The notes beneath the pieces are model-generated. The model saw only the letters and a program-made list of their open reading frames with translations, was not told the DNA's origin and searched no databases. This document shows positions 23,958-31,649 of a stretch of 33,643 nt of DNA, one piece after another. The position numbers were made by a program, and so were the translations under genes. The stretch covers positions 1 through 33,643 of the forward strand of contig JAJZDX010000041.1 of assembly GCA_021805865.1 (NCBI GenBank). Direction: 5' to 3'. This DNA comes from Pseudomonadota bacterium. GTDB taxonomy: Bacteria > Pseudomonadota > Gammaproteobacteria > Steroidobacterales > Steroidobacteraceae. Every line of letters begins with the position of its first letter. Within the stretch, counting starts at the first letter, position 1.

Positions 23958-24371
23958 CTCAGTGCCTTGAGTATCCCGCAATCCGGTTCCACACTGATAA
24001 GCAGATGAAAATCGGCTACGAGCGCGTGTTCATCACCGACCACATCGCCGCTTTGGCTTGCGGCCCCGAAGAGCCGGCTACCGGGCGATTTTCACCGACC
24101 AGGGCCTCGGCGCTGGTCGGCAACGGCGGTCGCAGTCGTCCGGGAGCAGACCATACGCGGCGCGTGGCACCGCTGGCGGGACTGCCAGGATGCGGGTCGG
24201 ACACCGCCTTCAGGAGTTCTTGCAGCGCGGGAGCGTAGAGATTGGCGCGAAGCTCATCGCGGGCGCGACGAACGCCAATGAGCGACCTGTGCATGCTGCG
24301 CACAGGGACAGCGCTCCTGGTAACGCGCGCCCTCTGCAACAGCACCGCTTCGTGGACCTCTGAAGCCCCGC
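23958..24371. other. Unresolved 414-bp stretch right of the IS
   Basis: No gene can be called with confidence. On the minus strand at about 24200-24300 a frame reads MHRSLIGVRRARDELRANLY then APALQELLKAVSDPHPG, which has helical character and may be part of a decayed or element-derived gene. It does not continue the LPD7 frame from the left of the IS. Confidence 0.35.
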
Positions 24372-25064
24372 TCAAGGCTGCAGCCGGGTCACGCGCCACG
24401 GTTCCGGTTCGAACGTCTCGCCGGTCGCAGTCAGTCGTCGTGTCCACAGCAGTCGGTCGTGAATGCGCGCCGCACCCTCCACCCAAAGCTCGACCGATTC
24501 GGCCCAAAGACGGTAGCCGCCCCAATGTGGCGGTCTGGGGATCACCCCCGCGAACGGCGCGCGCCTTGCGTAATCCGGCACCGGCGCTCCGAAGCGTTCC
24601 GCTGCCGCCGCGAGCGCCCGCTCAAGCGCCTGCCGGGATTCGGCGGGCTCGCTCTGTGCGCTCGCCCATGCCCCGATCCGACTCTGCCAGGGGCGAGAGG
24701 CGAAATAGCCATCGCTATCGGCCGGCGGTGCCGTGACCACCGGTCCCTCGATGCGCACTTGCCGGTGCAGCGCATCCCAGTGAAAGACCGCGGCCGCGCG
24801 ACCGTTGGCCGCGAGCTCGCGGCCCTTGCGGGACTGGTAGTTGGCGTAGAAGCTGAGGTAGCCGGGCTCGACCGCCACGCCTTTGCAGAGCATGACGCGC
24901 GCCGACGGGCGTCCTTCGGCATCGCATGTGGCCAGGACCATGGCGTTCGGATTGGGTTGCACCCGGTGGTTGCGCGCTTCGGCGAGCCATCGCTCGAGCA
25001 CGGCGAGCGGCTCGGCCGGCGGAGCGCCGGCGGAAAGTTCATTGGGAATGGACATGGCCGTCAT
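24372..25064 (-). CDS. pdxH: Pyridoxamine/pyridoxine 5'-phosphate oxidase
   Basis: The 230-residue protein matches PdxH along its length. It makes pyridoxal 5'-phosphate from PNP or PMP using FMN and oxygen, in the cytoplasm. Diagnostic blocks are NAMVLATCDAEGRPSARVML then CKG, LSFYANYQSRKGRELAANGR, AAAVFHWDALHRQVRIEGPV, FASRPWQSRIGAWASAQSEP and the C-terminal PPHWGGYRLWAESVELWVEG, ending WRVTRLQP. The length is normal for the family (about 210-230). ATG 25064 and an in-frame ATG at 25055 are both possible starts. It looks intact and single-copy, a chromosomal housekeeping gene between accessory blocks. Confidence 0.95.
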   Translation of the reverse strand: MTAMSIPNELSAGAPPAEPLAVLERWLAEARNHRVQPNPNAMVLATCDAEGRPSARVMLCKGVAVEPGYLSFYANYQSRKGRELAANGRAAAVFHWDALHRQVRIEGPVVTAPPADSDGYFASRPWQSRIGAWASAQSEPAESRQALERALAAAAERFGAPVPDYARRAPFAGVIPRPPHWGGYRLWAESVELWVEGAARIHDRLLWTRRLTATGETFEPEPWRVTRLQP

Positions 25065-25192
25065 GGTACGGAATTCGGACTCCTCCGCGGGCGTGAGTTA
25101 ATTTGCCGCGGAGATGTGATATCTCCGTATTGACCCGGAGAAGTCAGCGCTGCGAGAATTTTTCATTGTTGCAATCAAACGTCAACCTGTTG

Positions 25193-25570
25193 ATGCATCT
25201 CTCTGCGGATCTCGAAACTTTCCTGGCGCAAGCGGGGGACTGCGCCCTGGTCGTTGGGGAATCGGGCTGCATTCTGTTCGCTACCGATCAAGCCTGCCGC
25301 CTGCTCAAGTATGCGCCGGGTGCGCTCGACGGTCAGACTGTCGAGTCCCTCATGCCCGAACGGTATCGCATCGCGCACATCAGCCACCGCCTGCGCTTCA
25401 CGGACGAACGCCGTATGCGGCCGATGGGAACCGGTCTCCCGCTGGTCGCTCTCTGCAAGGACGGTTGCGAGCTACCGGTGGACATCAGCTTGAATCCGGT
25501 TCAGCGTGGGTTGGTGACCCTCACAGTCGTAGGGATCCAGGTGCGAGACTCTGGCCCCTCCCTTAGATGA
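25193..25570 (+). CDS. Single-domain PAS protein
   Basis: The 125-residue protein from ATG 25193 is one PAS domain: AGDCALVVGESGCILFATDQ, ACRLLKYAPGALDGQTVESL, then MPERYRIAHISHRLRFTDER and GTGLPLVALCKDGCELPVDI. The PAS-typical endings MPERYR..H and KDG.E.PV.I are clear. There is no kinase, cyclase or DNA-binding domain, so it would act as a small-molecule sensor for another protein or as a fragment of a larger gene. An upstream in-frame extension to 25103 lacks homology. Its stop lies in a 23-bp sequence repeated at 30458-30480. Confidence 0.8.
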   Translation: MHLSADLETFLAQAGDCALVVGESGCILFATDQACRLLKYAPGALDGQTVESLMPERYRIAHISHRLRFTDERRMRPMGTGLPLVALCKDGCELPVDISLNPVQRGLVTLTVVGIQVRDSGPSLR

Positions 25571-25697
25571 ATCCGATCCGCCGCCGGTCGGCGCTGGCTT
25601 GGTAGCGGGGCCGCACGCTCGTGGTCCGAGCGGCTAATCCCGTGAGCGGCGAGCGCCGGGGGCACGCGCGGGCGCGCCGAGCCAGGAGCGGCACGAC

Positions 25698-26015
25698 TTA
25701 TCGCGGCCCGCGGTCTTTCTTCCCGCGTGTCGCTTTGATCTCCTCGCTCAACCGCCGCAAGTCATCCAGCGTGCGCTTCCTGGGGCGGGACTGAGCGTCC
25801 ACCGGCAGTGTGGACCTGTTGTATGGATCGTGCGGCGCTGCAGGGTCCGGTCCGCGCGCGTCGTCGCAGCTCAAGTCCGACCCGATCTTCCTAAGACGTC
25901 CGGTATCGATGTCACGGCCGAATCGGCCGGTCTCGCTTTGCCATTCCCAGGTGGCATTCCCCCGCTCATCGAATGCGACCCGCCCGGAGGGCTTGCGTGG
26001 TTTGAGGGTGCTCAT
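25698..26015 (-). CDS. Small conserved hydrophilic protein
   Basis: ATG 26015, preceded by a GAGAAGAGC site, is chosen over the longer in-frame start at 26111. The 105-residue protein reads MSTLKPRKPSGRVAFDERGN then ATWEWQSETGRFGRDIDTGR. It ends in a basic helical region, TLDDLRRLSEEIKATRGKKD. The RVAFDERGNATWEWQ pattern is familiar from uncharacterised beta- and gammaproteobacterial proteins, but I know no function. It is hydrophilic throughout, so cytoplasmic. Confidence 0.7.
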   Translation of the reverse strand: MSTLKPRKPSGRVAFDERGNATWEWQSETGRFGRDIDTGRLRKIGSDLSCDDARGPDPAAPHDPYNRSTLPVDAQSRPRKRTLDDLRRLSEEIKATRGKKDRGPR

Positions 26016-26249
26016 CTCATAGCTCTTCTCAGGGACAAGGTATTGCAGTGACTGGATCGGAGGATGATGGAAAGGTGACAATACGAGGGTATCCGAAGTT
26101 TCCCATGACAAATGACAGAATGATGGCGGCGCAAGGGAATCACCGTTTTCAGACCGAGTCTAACATAAAGGTTCGTTGAGCTTGACGGACCGGCGGGCGC
26201 GGCAGGCGCTCGGGACGTGATGACGGCCGATGAGCACTCAGCCGCACGG

Positions 26250-26736
26250 TCATCGCGACCTGTGGACGAGCCAGCAGTCCCGCAGTGCCCGGGCATCGAC
26301 CAGCGCATGATGTCGCCTCTCGCGGGAGCGGTCGTCAAACCACCGCTCAATTCGGACAGCGAACTCTGCGTCGTAGACGGCGTTCCAGCGAATTGCGGGG
26401 ATCGGACGGCTTTCGGCGAGCACGGCAGGAGAAACCCTGTGAGTGCGGCCGCGCCGAAGAACTTGTCGCCGGGGTAGTCACAGACGATGAGCAGGCCCGA
26501 GATCTCGCGCAAGAATGCTCGCAGCCGGCACGTAAACTCGACATCCTGGATCGCCGCTTCGCCGCGATCCAGCGGCGGGTACACGTGGCGACGCACGAGC
26601 CGAGAACCGCTCCGGCAAACGGACCGTGCTCAAGGTACAACTCGCAGGCACCGCCATCGCTCACCAGCGCCAGGCTGACCAACTCAGCGTGCAGGAGGTT
26701 CTCGTCAGTGAACTCGGAGTCGAGGAATGGGCGCAT
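26250..26736 (-). pseudogene. 3'-5' exonuclease-like (RNase T/DUF5051 type) gene with two frameshifts
   Basis: Three consecutive frames on the minus strand together give one DEDD-type exonuclease. From ATG 26736: MRPFLDSEFTDENLLHAELV then SLALVSDGGACELYLEHGPF (ExoI motif DxEFTD). After a shift near 26600: RHVYPPLDRGEAAIQDVEFT, LRAFLREISGLLIVCDYPGD then KFFGAAALTGFLL (ExoII-like Asp). After a second shift near 26430: AIRWNAVYDAEFAVRIERWF, DDRSRERRHHALVDARALRD then CWLVHRSR (ExoIII motif HHALxDA). All catalytic motifs survive, but the frames differ, so the gene is dead unless two sequencing errors occurred. A serine-tRNA-like remnant abuts its 5' end. Confidence 0.75.
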
Positions 26737-26751
26737 CTGAGACTCCGAAAT

Positions 26752-26809
26752 TGGCGGAGGGAGGTAGATTCGAACTCCCAAGGGGATTCCCCCCTACCGG
26801 GGACGCCGG
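26752..26809 (-). tRNA. tRNA-Ser-like 3' remnant (incomplete)
   Basis: On the minus strand the end reads GGGAG TTCGAAT CTACC (T-arm, one mismatch), TCCCTCC (acceptor 3' strand), G (discriminator typical of serine tRNA), CCA. A long variable-arm-like hairpin (GGGG GGAAT CCCC) precedes it. No matching GGAGGGA 5' acceptor strand or D-arm lies 80-95 bases upstream. It is not a functional tRNA, and may be an integration footprint. Confidence 0.45.
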
Positions 26810-26878
26810 TAGAATGAACCTTCGGCTGCGCACAACAGACTCGTCATAATTCAAGCAATCACCTGCGGGGATCACGCC

Positions 26879-27406
26879 ATGAGATACGTGCCGCTTGCCT
26901 TCATTGCCGCCCTGTTAGCCGGGGTGGCGGTCGCCGCCTCATCACCAGCAGGGCTCGATGCCCTGTCAGCTTACGCCGGCACCTGGCAGACCGAAATCGA
27001 GCACCTCAATACGCCTTACAGTGCCGCCGGCAAAGAAATCGCGATGCTGCGCAATGACTGCTGGCGCAGCGCCGATTTCTATGCCTGTCACCAGTACGTG
27101 AACGGCAAGTCGGCGGCGCTGCTCGTGTTCTCCTACGATGCCCGGAGAAAACGCTATCGCAGTTGCGCAATCCCCGCGGGGAGTGGCCAGGGTGGCCCCT
27201 GCGGCGAAGTCATGATCAGGGGCAATGTCTGGATGTTTCCGTGGCAGGTCACCGCCAACGGCAAGACCACCTACTTCCGGGTGATCAACGTGTGGACCTC
27301 GCCGGACAGCATCGATTACCGGCAGGAATTCTCCGTCGACAGGATCCACTGGACCCTGATGGCCAAAGGGCGCGAACAGAGAACCTCGGGGCGTAAGCAT
27401 CTGTAA
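26879..27406 (+). CDS. Exported hypothetical protein
   Basis: The 175-residue protein has a signal peptide (MRYVPLAFIAALLAGVAVAA). The mature part is about 155 residues with a lipocalin-like or DUF1579-like feel: LSAYAGTWQTEIEHL near the start, and repeated beta-strand patterns (CWRSADFYACHQYVNGKSAA, NVWMFPWQVTANGKTTYFRV, DYRQEFSVDRIHWTLMAKG). Four Cys in the mature protein could form two disulfides. Ligand and function are unknown. Confidence 0.75.
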   Translation: MRYVPLAFIAALLAGVAVAASSPAGLDALSAYAGTWQTEIEHLNTPYSAAGKEIAMLRNDCWRSADFYACHQYVNGKSAALLVFSYDARRKRYRSCAIPAGSGQGGPCGEVMIRGNVWMFPWQVTANGKTTYFRVINVWTSPDSIDYRQEFSVDRIHWTLMAKGREQRTSGRKHL

Positions 27407-27850
27407 TAGCGGAAGACCAGCATAATCACGATCAGCTTGTTCTCATCCATACAGCATGGGAGCGAGGTGTCTCTGCATCTCCAGAAGCGCAAGCAGGTTC
27501 AGCAGCGCTGAGCGCTCGCCAGCAGCGTTTAATCCTGCGAGTCGCCGTGCAAATGACCCGAGGATACCCGGTTACGTCGCCCGCCCTCCGGTCGATCGGC
27601 ACCGCGGTGCTGGTGGACATAGACGTCCCGATCGCGCTGTTCAAGTCGGCAGTCTGCAGGGCGTTCAATGTCACGATGCGGTTTGCCAATAGCGGGTTGC
27701 CTGCTCTGTCGGTACTGCGGTAACCTGCCTTTCCGAATGGGAATCACCGGCGGACGAGAGGGGCCAAAGATTCGCCGGAGTCGAGCGTCGACGAATTCCC
27801 AAGAAAATGGATCGCACATCACCGGACAGCATGAGTAATCGAGGAGCAAT
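27407..27850. other. 444-bp gap without a supported gene
   Basis: Short open frames exist on both strands but show no recognisable motif or ribosome site. The longest plus-strand candidate ends with ALFKSAVCRAFNVTMRFANS and could be a relic. I see no RNA gene or clear terminator here. Confidence 0.4.
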
Positions 27851-28237
27851 ATGATCTCGACAGCGTACCGCTTCCCGGCGTTCATGGTGGTCTCGTTGTT
27901 GGTTTTCTTGGGCGTCCTCCGCGTCAGCACACGACGTCGCAACCTGAACCCAGCGTGGAAGCAAGTGTCTTGGGTTGCAGCCGTTGTGGTGATTGGAGGC
28001 ATGCTGTTCGCAAAGGTTGGCCAAGATGCGGGCATTCCTTGGTGGATTTACTACGGCGTGCCCGCTGGGCTGACGTTGATCTTACCTCCACTGATCCTGC
28101 GCTTTACTGGAGGGGAATTGGTCGCGTACCTTGCGCTGGCATTCTTGTCCCCTGTGGCGATCCACGCCATGTTCTCCATGTTTCTTGGCTGGCACGAGTA
28201 CTTGCCTTTCATCCGGATACCATATCTTTTCCGATAA
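27851..28237 (+). CDS. Small membrane protein, four TM segments
   Basis: The 128-residue protein has hydrophobic segments at about 9-25, 41-57, 64-84 and 91-111, with a basic loop STRRRNLNP after the first. It ends LGWHEYLPFIRIPYLFR. I recognise no family. It is followed 17 bp later by another membrane protein gene of similar size, suggesting a two-subunit membrane complex. Confidence 0.7.
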   Translation: MISTAYRFPAFMVVSLLVFLGVLRVSTRRRNLNPAWKQVSWVAAVVVIGGMLFAKVGQDAGIPWWIYYGVPAGLTLILPPLILRFTGGELVAYLALAFLSPVAIHAMFSMFLGWHEYLPFIRIPYLFR

Positions 28238-28254
28238 CCAGGGGAACAGCCCCA

Positions 28255-28671
28255 ATGCTGCGCTCGTGGAAGGTGGCAACTGGCCTATTCTTTGCGGGCT
28301 ATGCGACTGCAACCACTTTGGGGTTCGGACTCTATGTTCTGAGCCCGATGTCGATGTGGATCTCGATGTTCACCGCAATGCCAATAATGTTCGGATGGCT
28401 GGCATTCCGGTACTTCACCTTCGTAGGGACTGTCACAGGGCCCGCCGAAGTCACTGTATTGACGATCTACTGGATCGCACTTTCCTTTGTCCTCGACGCC
28501 ACTCTTTACGTTGTGGCGTTACCGCTTTCGGTGGGGGCGGCAGCGAATTGGACGTTCTTTATCGATCAGTCGCCTTGGATCTGGGTCGCCTACGGGTCAT
28601 TTGCGTTGATAATTGTTTCGGCGTACTACCGACGGAATCAGTATCGTGCGCAGATCCGTCCGATGTCTTAG
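28255..28671 (+). CDS. Small membrane protein, partner of preceding gene
   Basis: ATG 28255, with AGGGGAACAG upstream, gives 138 residues. The product has four hydrophobic segments (SWKVATGLFFAGYATATTLG about 4-23; MWISMFTAMPIMFGWLAF about 33-50; VTVLTIYWIALSFVLDATLY about 65-84; IWVAYGSFALIIVSAYY about 107-123). The C-terminus is basic. The close spacing argues for co-expression with the 27851 gene. The function is not recognised. Confidence 0.7.
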   Translation: MLRSWKVATGLFFAGYATATTLGFGLYVLSPMSMWISMFTAMPIMFGWLAFRYFTFVGTVTGPAEVTVLTIYWIALSFVLDATLYVVALPLSVGAAANWTFFIDQSPWIWVAYGSFALIIVSAYYRRNQYRAQIRPMS

Positions 28672-28743
28672 GTGTCCATATTTTCTGGTATTGCCCGATT
28701 CAAACGGCTTGCAATGGACTGCTCTGCCACCCCTCCGGATCGG

Positions 28744-29034
28744 TCATATCGGTTTCGCTTCCGAAAGCACTTGCTCCCGAAAATCATCCGACAGAGACAT
28801 CGGCGTCAGCACATCGACCGGGACACCGAGCAATGCTTCCAGTGCGTCGCTGATAGCGTTCAGATCGAATAGCAATGTCCTGGAAGTCGTATCCACCAAG
28901 ATATCGAGATCGCTCTCCTCGGTATCTGCACCATGCAAGACCGCTCCAAACGCACGCGCATTGAGTGCGTGACGCGAGGCGATAATGCGAACGATCTCCT
29001 CACGATGCAGATCGAGCGCCACGGATGGTTTCAT
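28744..29034 (-). CDS. MNT-type minimal nucleotidyltransferase, no HEPN partner
   Basis: The 96-residue protein has the nucleotidyltransferase motif AFGAVLHGADTEESDLDILV. The usual GS is GA, but the DxD (DLDILVD) is intact. A third block is VPVDVLTPMSLSDDFREQVL. MNT proteins usually pair with a HEPN RNase in toxin-antitoxin modules and AMPylate it. No HEPN gene is adjacent; the next minus-strand sequence is empty. Its start overlaps the metallophosphoesterase stop (ATGA). It is thus the last gene of a five-gene operon and may modify one of the operon's proteins instead. Confidence 0.85.
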   Translation of the reverse strand: MKPSVALDLHREEIVRIIASRHALNARAFGAVLHGADTEESDLDILVDTTSRTLLFDLNAISDALEALLGVPVDVLTPMSLSDDFREQVLSEAKPI

Positions 29035-29834
29035 GCCCGCACCTCGACAACCATTGTTGGATCAAAGTCCGGATTCGGTTCGTAGGGGAAATAGCCGCGA
29101 GGATTGCACACCACCCTGGTATCGCATTCGACGTAGTCATAGGACTGGTGCATGTGACCATGGATCCACAGCGCCGGGGTCACCGGTGCCGGGATCGCGT
29201 CCGCCACCACTGGCGGCACGCGCGGGAGGCCCATGAGGCGGGTGAGATCAGACGCAAAGCTCGGTGTGAGTAGCGAGCCGGCGAACTGGCGCGCTACGCT
29301 CCGCGGACTCGGGGCGTGATGCGTGACCACGACCGTAGGCCCACGGAATTCGGCTTCGAGCCGCCGCTCGAGCCAGGCAACCCGCGCGAGGTGAAATTCC
29401 CGGGAATCCTCAGCCCGCAGATTCCCGCCCCAACGACGGATCACCTGAAAGTCCGTCATGCCTTCTTGACACTGCCGCATCGCGCGCTCAACCGTCCGTG
29501 GATCGCTGCCGTAGAGTTCGAAGTCGGTCCAAAGCGTCGCCCCCAGGAACCGCACGCCGTTGAGAATCACCTCGTCGCCGTCGAGCAAGTGGACACCGTG
29601 CGTGAGCGCGCTCTCGCGCAGGCCATCGCGCAGCTCGTCGAGGTCCCGGCCGTAGTACTCGTGATTGCCCGGGACATACACGATTGGGCGATCGCGAAAA
29701 TATTTGCGAGCCCATGCAATGCCCGAGCGCCCCTCGTGGATGTCGCCTGCCAGCACGACGATTCCCTCATCCGTCTGCGGCGGGCGCCAGCCAGCGAACT
29801 CGAGATGAAGGTCTGACAGGACGCGGATCTTCAC
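29031..29834 (-). CDS. Calcineurin-like metallophosphoesterase
   Basis: GTG 29834 overlaps the upstream gene's stop (GTGA). The 267-residue protein has all five metal-site motifs: SDLHLE (residues 7-12), AGDIHEG, PGNHEYYG, VTHHAPS and HGHMHQSYD. It ends NPRGYFPYEPNPDFDPTMVV. Members hydrolyse phosphomono- or diesters, including cyclic nucleotides and nucleic-acid ends. The substrate cannot be read from sequence. In this operon it lies between a zinc-knuckle protein and an MNT nucleotidyltransferase, so it may remove or degrade a nucleotide-based signal or modification. Confidence 0.9.
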   Translation of the reverse strand: MKIRVLSDLHLEFAGWRPPQTDEGIVVLAGDIHEGRSGIAWARKYFRDRPIVYVPGNHEYYGRDLDELRDGLRESALTHGVHLLDGDEVILNGVRFLGATLWTDFELYGSDPRTVERAMRQCQEGMTDFQVIRRWGGNLRAEDSREFHLARVAWLERRLEAEFRGPTVVVTHHAPSPRSVARQFAGSLLTPSFASDLTRLMGLPRVPPVVADAIPAPVTPALWIHGHMHQSYDYVECDTRVVCNPRGYFPYEPNPDFDPTMVVEVRA

Positions 29835-30445
29835 GGGTGTCCCACCGCCGGCAGTTCGTTGTGCTGTACCTGGATGAGTTGCGCGGGCTCCCGGCCGACC
29901 TCGTGGGCCTCGGCGGCAAGCGCCGCCAGCGTCGGCCCAATGAGGTGCCGCCGGCTTCGATCGGCGAGGAGGAGTACGCCCTCGATATCCCCGATTTCCG
30001 TGCCGCGCTCGTCAATCGGCTCGGGCGGGGCGTAGAGCAGCACAGGGACGGGTTCACTCACGCGGCGCTGCTCGTGCGACGCGCAGCGGACGTGCGGCCC
30101 GAGGCCGCCGATCCACCGCCCCGGCGCGCCGCAGAGTTCGCAGGTGTGCATCGAGATCTCGCTCGCCAGCCAGATCATCCCCTGCTGCTCGGCACGCGGA
30201 TCGCAGGGTCGTGCAGGGTCATGGAGCGGGCTCACGTGGATCTTCAGCTCGCCGTATTTTTCCTTGACTTGCTGAGCAACCAACTGTGGCGCATGGTTTT
30301 GATCGGTCCACCATTGGAGTCGCTCGCAAAGCGCGTCGAGCAAGCTGAACCACCCGTTGCCCACGCCGGATCGCGGCGGAAGATTACCGGCAGGGAAGAT
30401 CAGCGGGTAGCGGGAGACCAGTAGACGCTCGAGATCAGGGGTCAT
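29831..30445 (-). CDS. Zinc-knuckle hypothetical protein of AAA operon
   Basis: ATG 30445 lies 10 bp after the AAA gene stop, with GAGG 8 bases upstream. The 204-residue protein has a conserved-looking block at about 29-70: GNGWFSLLDALCERLQWWTD, then QVKEKYGELKIHVS. A Cys-x2-Cys...Cys-x2-His cluster follows (C102, C105, C121, H124; HTCELCGAPGRWIGG). The GWFSLLD...VKEKYGELKI block plus CxxCG resembles small phage- and island-borne proteins of unknown function. It probably binds zinc. The C-terminal 70 residues contain an acidic IGDIEGVLLLAD segment. The coupling to AAA and phosphoesterase genes implies joint function. Confidence 0.7.
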   Translation of the reverse strand: MTPDLERLLVSRYPLIFPAGNLPPRSGVGNGWFSLLDALCERLQWWTDQNHAPQLVAQQVKEKYGELKIHVSPLHDPARPCDPRAEQQGMIWLASEISMHTCELCGAPGRWIGGLGPHVRCASHEQRRVSEPVPVLLYAPPEPIDERGTEIGDIEGVLLLADRSRRHLIGPTLAALAAEAHEVGREPAQLIQVQHNELPAVGHP

Positions 30446-30455
30446 GGAGCAAACC

Positions 30456-31649
30456 TCAGATGAATCCGATCCGCTGCCGGGTGACACCGCGCCGCAGTGG
30501 GGCGAGGATCACCCTGTCTGACTCGGCCGCGAGCGCGCGCGCGAAACCCGTGCGCACCATGCGCAGGAGCTCGCGCACGTCGAGGTCCGGTGTGGCGAGT
30601 GCCACCTCGGCGCTCACTGCATCGAGCGCCAGGCCCGCCGGGCAATTGTGCGACTCGAGAAGCGCCGCGAGGTAGCTCTCGAGGATCGCGCGCCGTTGTT
30701 CCACTGTCGGCTGCGCAATGTGAAACTCGGTGAGTCTGGATAGCAGCGGGGGCGAGATACGCTCGCGCTCATTCGCGGTGCAGATCACGATCACGCGGGA
30801 CGCGTCCATCTCGAGTTGCAACGACATGTCCCGATAGCGGCCTGCGCTGTCCTCCTCGAGCAGGTCCAGTAGTGTATTGGTCGGCGTGTCACGGTACGCG
30901 CCGCTGTTCGGCGCGAGTTTGTCGAGCTCATCAATCAAGAGCACGGGGGCCGCGCTTTCGTGGAGGGAAAGCAGATCGAACAGCATGCCGGGGCGGGAAC
31001 CACTCCAGCGAGCATCGCTGCCACACAACTGCATGCCATCCTGCGCACCGCCCGCCGAAAATATCGACATGCGCGCACCGAGCAGAGCGGCGAGAGCTGC
31101 GGCAAAGTGCGTTTTTCCGACGCCGGGCTCACCCGTCAGCAGAATCGGGTCGAGCCGCGCGTCTGCCGCGGAACGGGCGCGTCGCACCAGGGTCCACTGT
31201 GTGCGCAGGTGCTGGAGCACCTCGCCGAAGTTGGCAAATTCGGGGCCAAGGCAGCCGAACGGGTCCACGACCGCGCAGGGACCAGCCCATGGCAACGAAC
31301 GCCAGCCGTCGTCGCGTGCCGCGCGATCGAGGCAGGCGACACTACGGACGTACGTGGTGGCGTCCCGCGAGTTGGCCGGCTTGGGTCCGAGCACTGCACG
31401 AGCCTCGGCAATCGCCTCAGGCTGGAACACGCGCGCCATGTGCTGCGTGCGGTCTGCTTCGGGCATCTCAGGCGCGGCGGGCGCTTCGGGTTCGGTGACA
31501 GGGGCCGCCGCTTCGGCGGGCGACGGCGCTCGAGTAACGCGGACACTGAGACTGCCGAGCAGCAGGTGCTCATGGCGTTCGACATACCGCTCCATCGGGT
31601 CCAGGCGTGCCCGCCAGGCGCGATCCCGGGCGAGGCGCGGCGGGGTCAT
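30456..31649 (-). CDS. Lon-type AAA+ ATPase without protease domain
   Basis: ATG 31649 overlaps the preceding gene's TGA (ATGA), which fixes the start over a longer in-frame one. The 397-residue protein has an N-terminal region of about 160 residues. The AAA module follows: Walker A GEPGVGKT (173-180), a Lon-like segment MSIFSAGGAQDGMQLCGSDA, Walker B VLLIDE (236-241), sensor 1 VIVICTANE (N293), the arginine finger LLSRLTEF (R305) and a sensor-2 helical lid. The order and spacing match Lon more than MoxR. There is no Ser-Lys protease domain. It is a probable remodelling or switch ATPase for the other four operon proteins. Confidence 0.88.
   Translation of the reverse strand: MTPPRLARDRAWRARLDPMERYVERHEHLLLGSLSVRVTRAPSPAEAAAPVTEPEAPAAPEMPEADRTQHMARVFQPEAIAEARAVLGPKPANSRDATTYVRSVACLDRAARDDGWRSLPWAGPCAVVDPFGCLGPEFANFGEVLQHLRTQWTLVRRARSAADARLDPILLTGEPGVGKTHFAAALAALLGARMSIFSAGGAQDGMQLCGSDARWSGSRPGMLFDLLSLHESAAPVLLIDELDKLAPNSGAYRDTPTNTLLDLLEEDSAGRYRDMSLQLEMDASRVIVICTANERERISPPLLSRLTEFHIAQPTVEQRRAILESYLAALLESHNCPAGLALDAVSAEVALATPDLDVRELLRMVRTGFARALAAESDRVILAPLRRGVTRQRIGFI

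Noticed and set aside
25193..25570. PAS protein as N-terminus of a larger sensor kinase
   Set aside because: The frame ends cleanly and no kinase or cyclase motif follows in any frame downstream.
26752..26850. Functional tRNA-Ser gene
   Set aside because: The 5' acceptor strand and D-arm are missing and the T-stem has a mismatch.
27432..27850. Small genes in the gap before the membrane pair
   Set aside because: Open frames on both strands lack ribosome sites, motifs or plausible composition.
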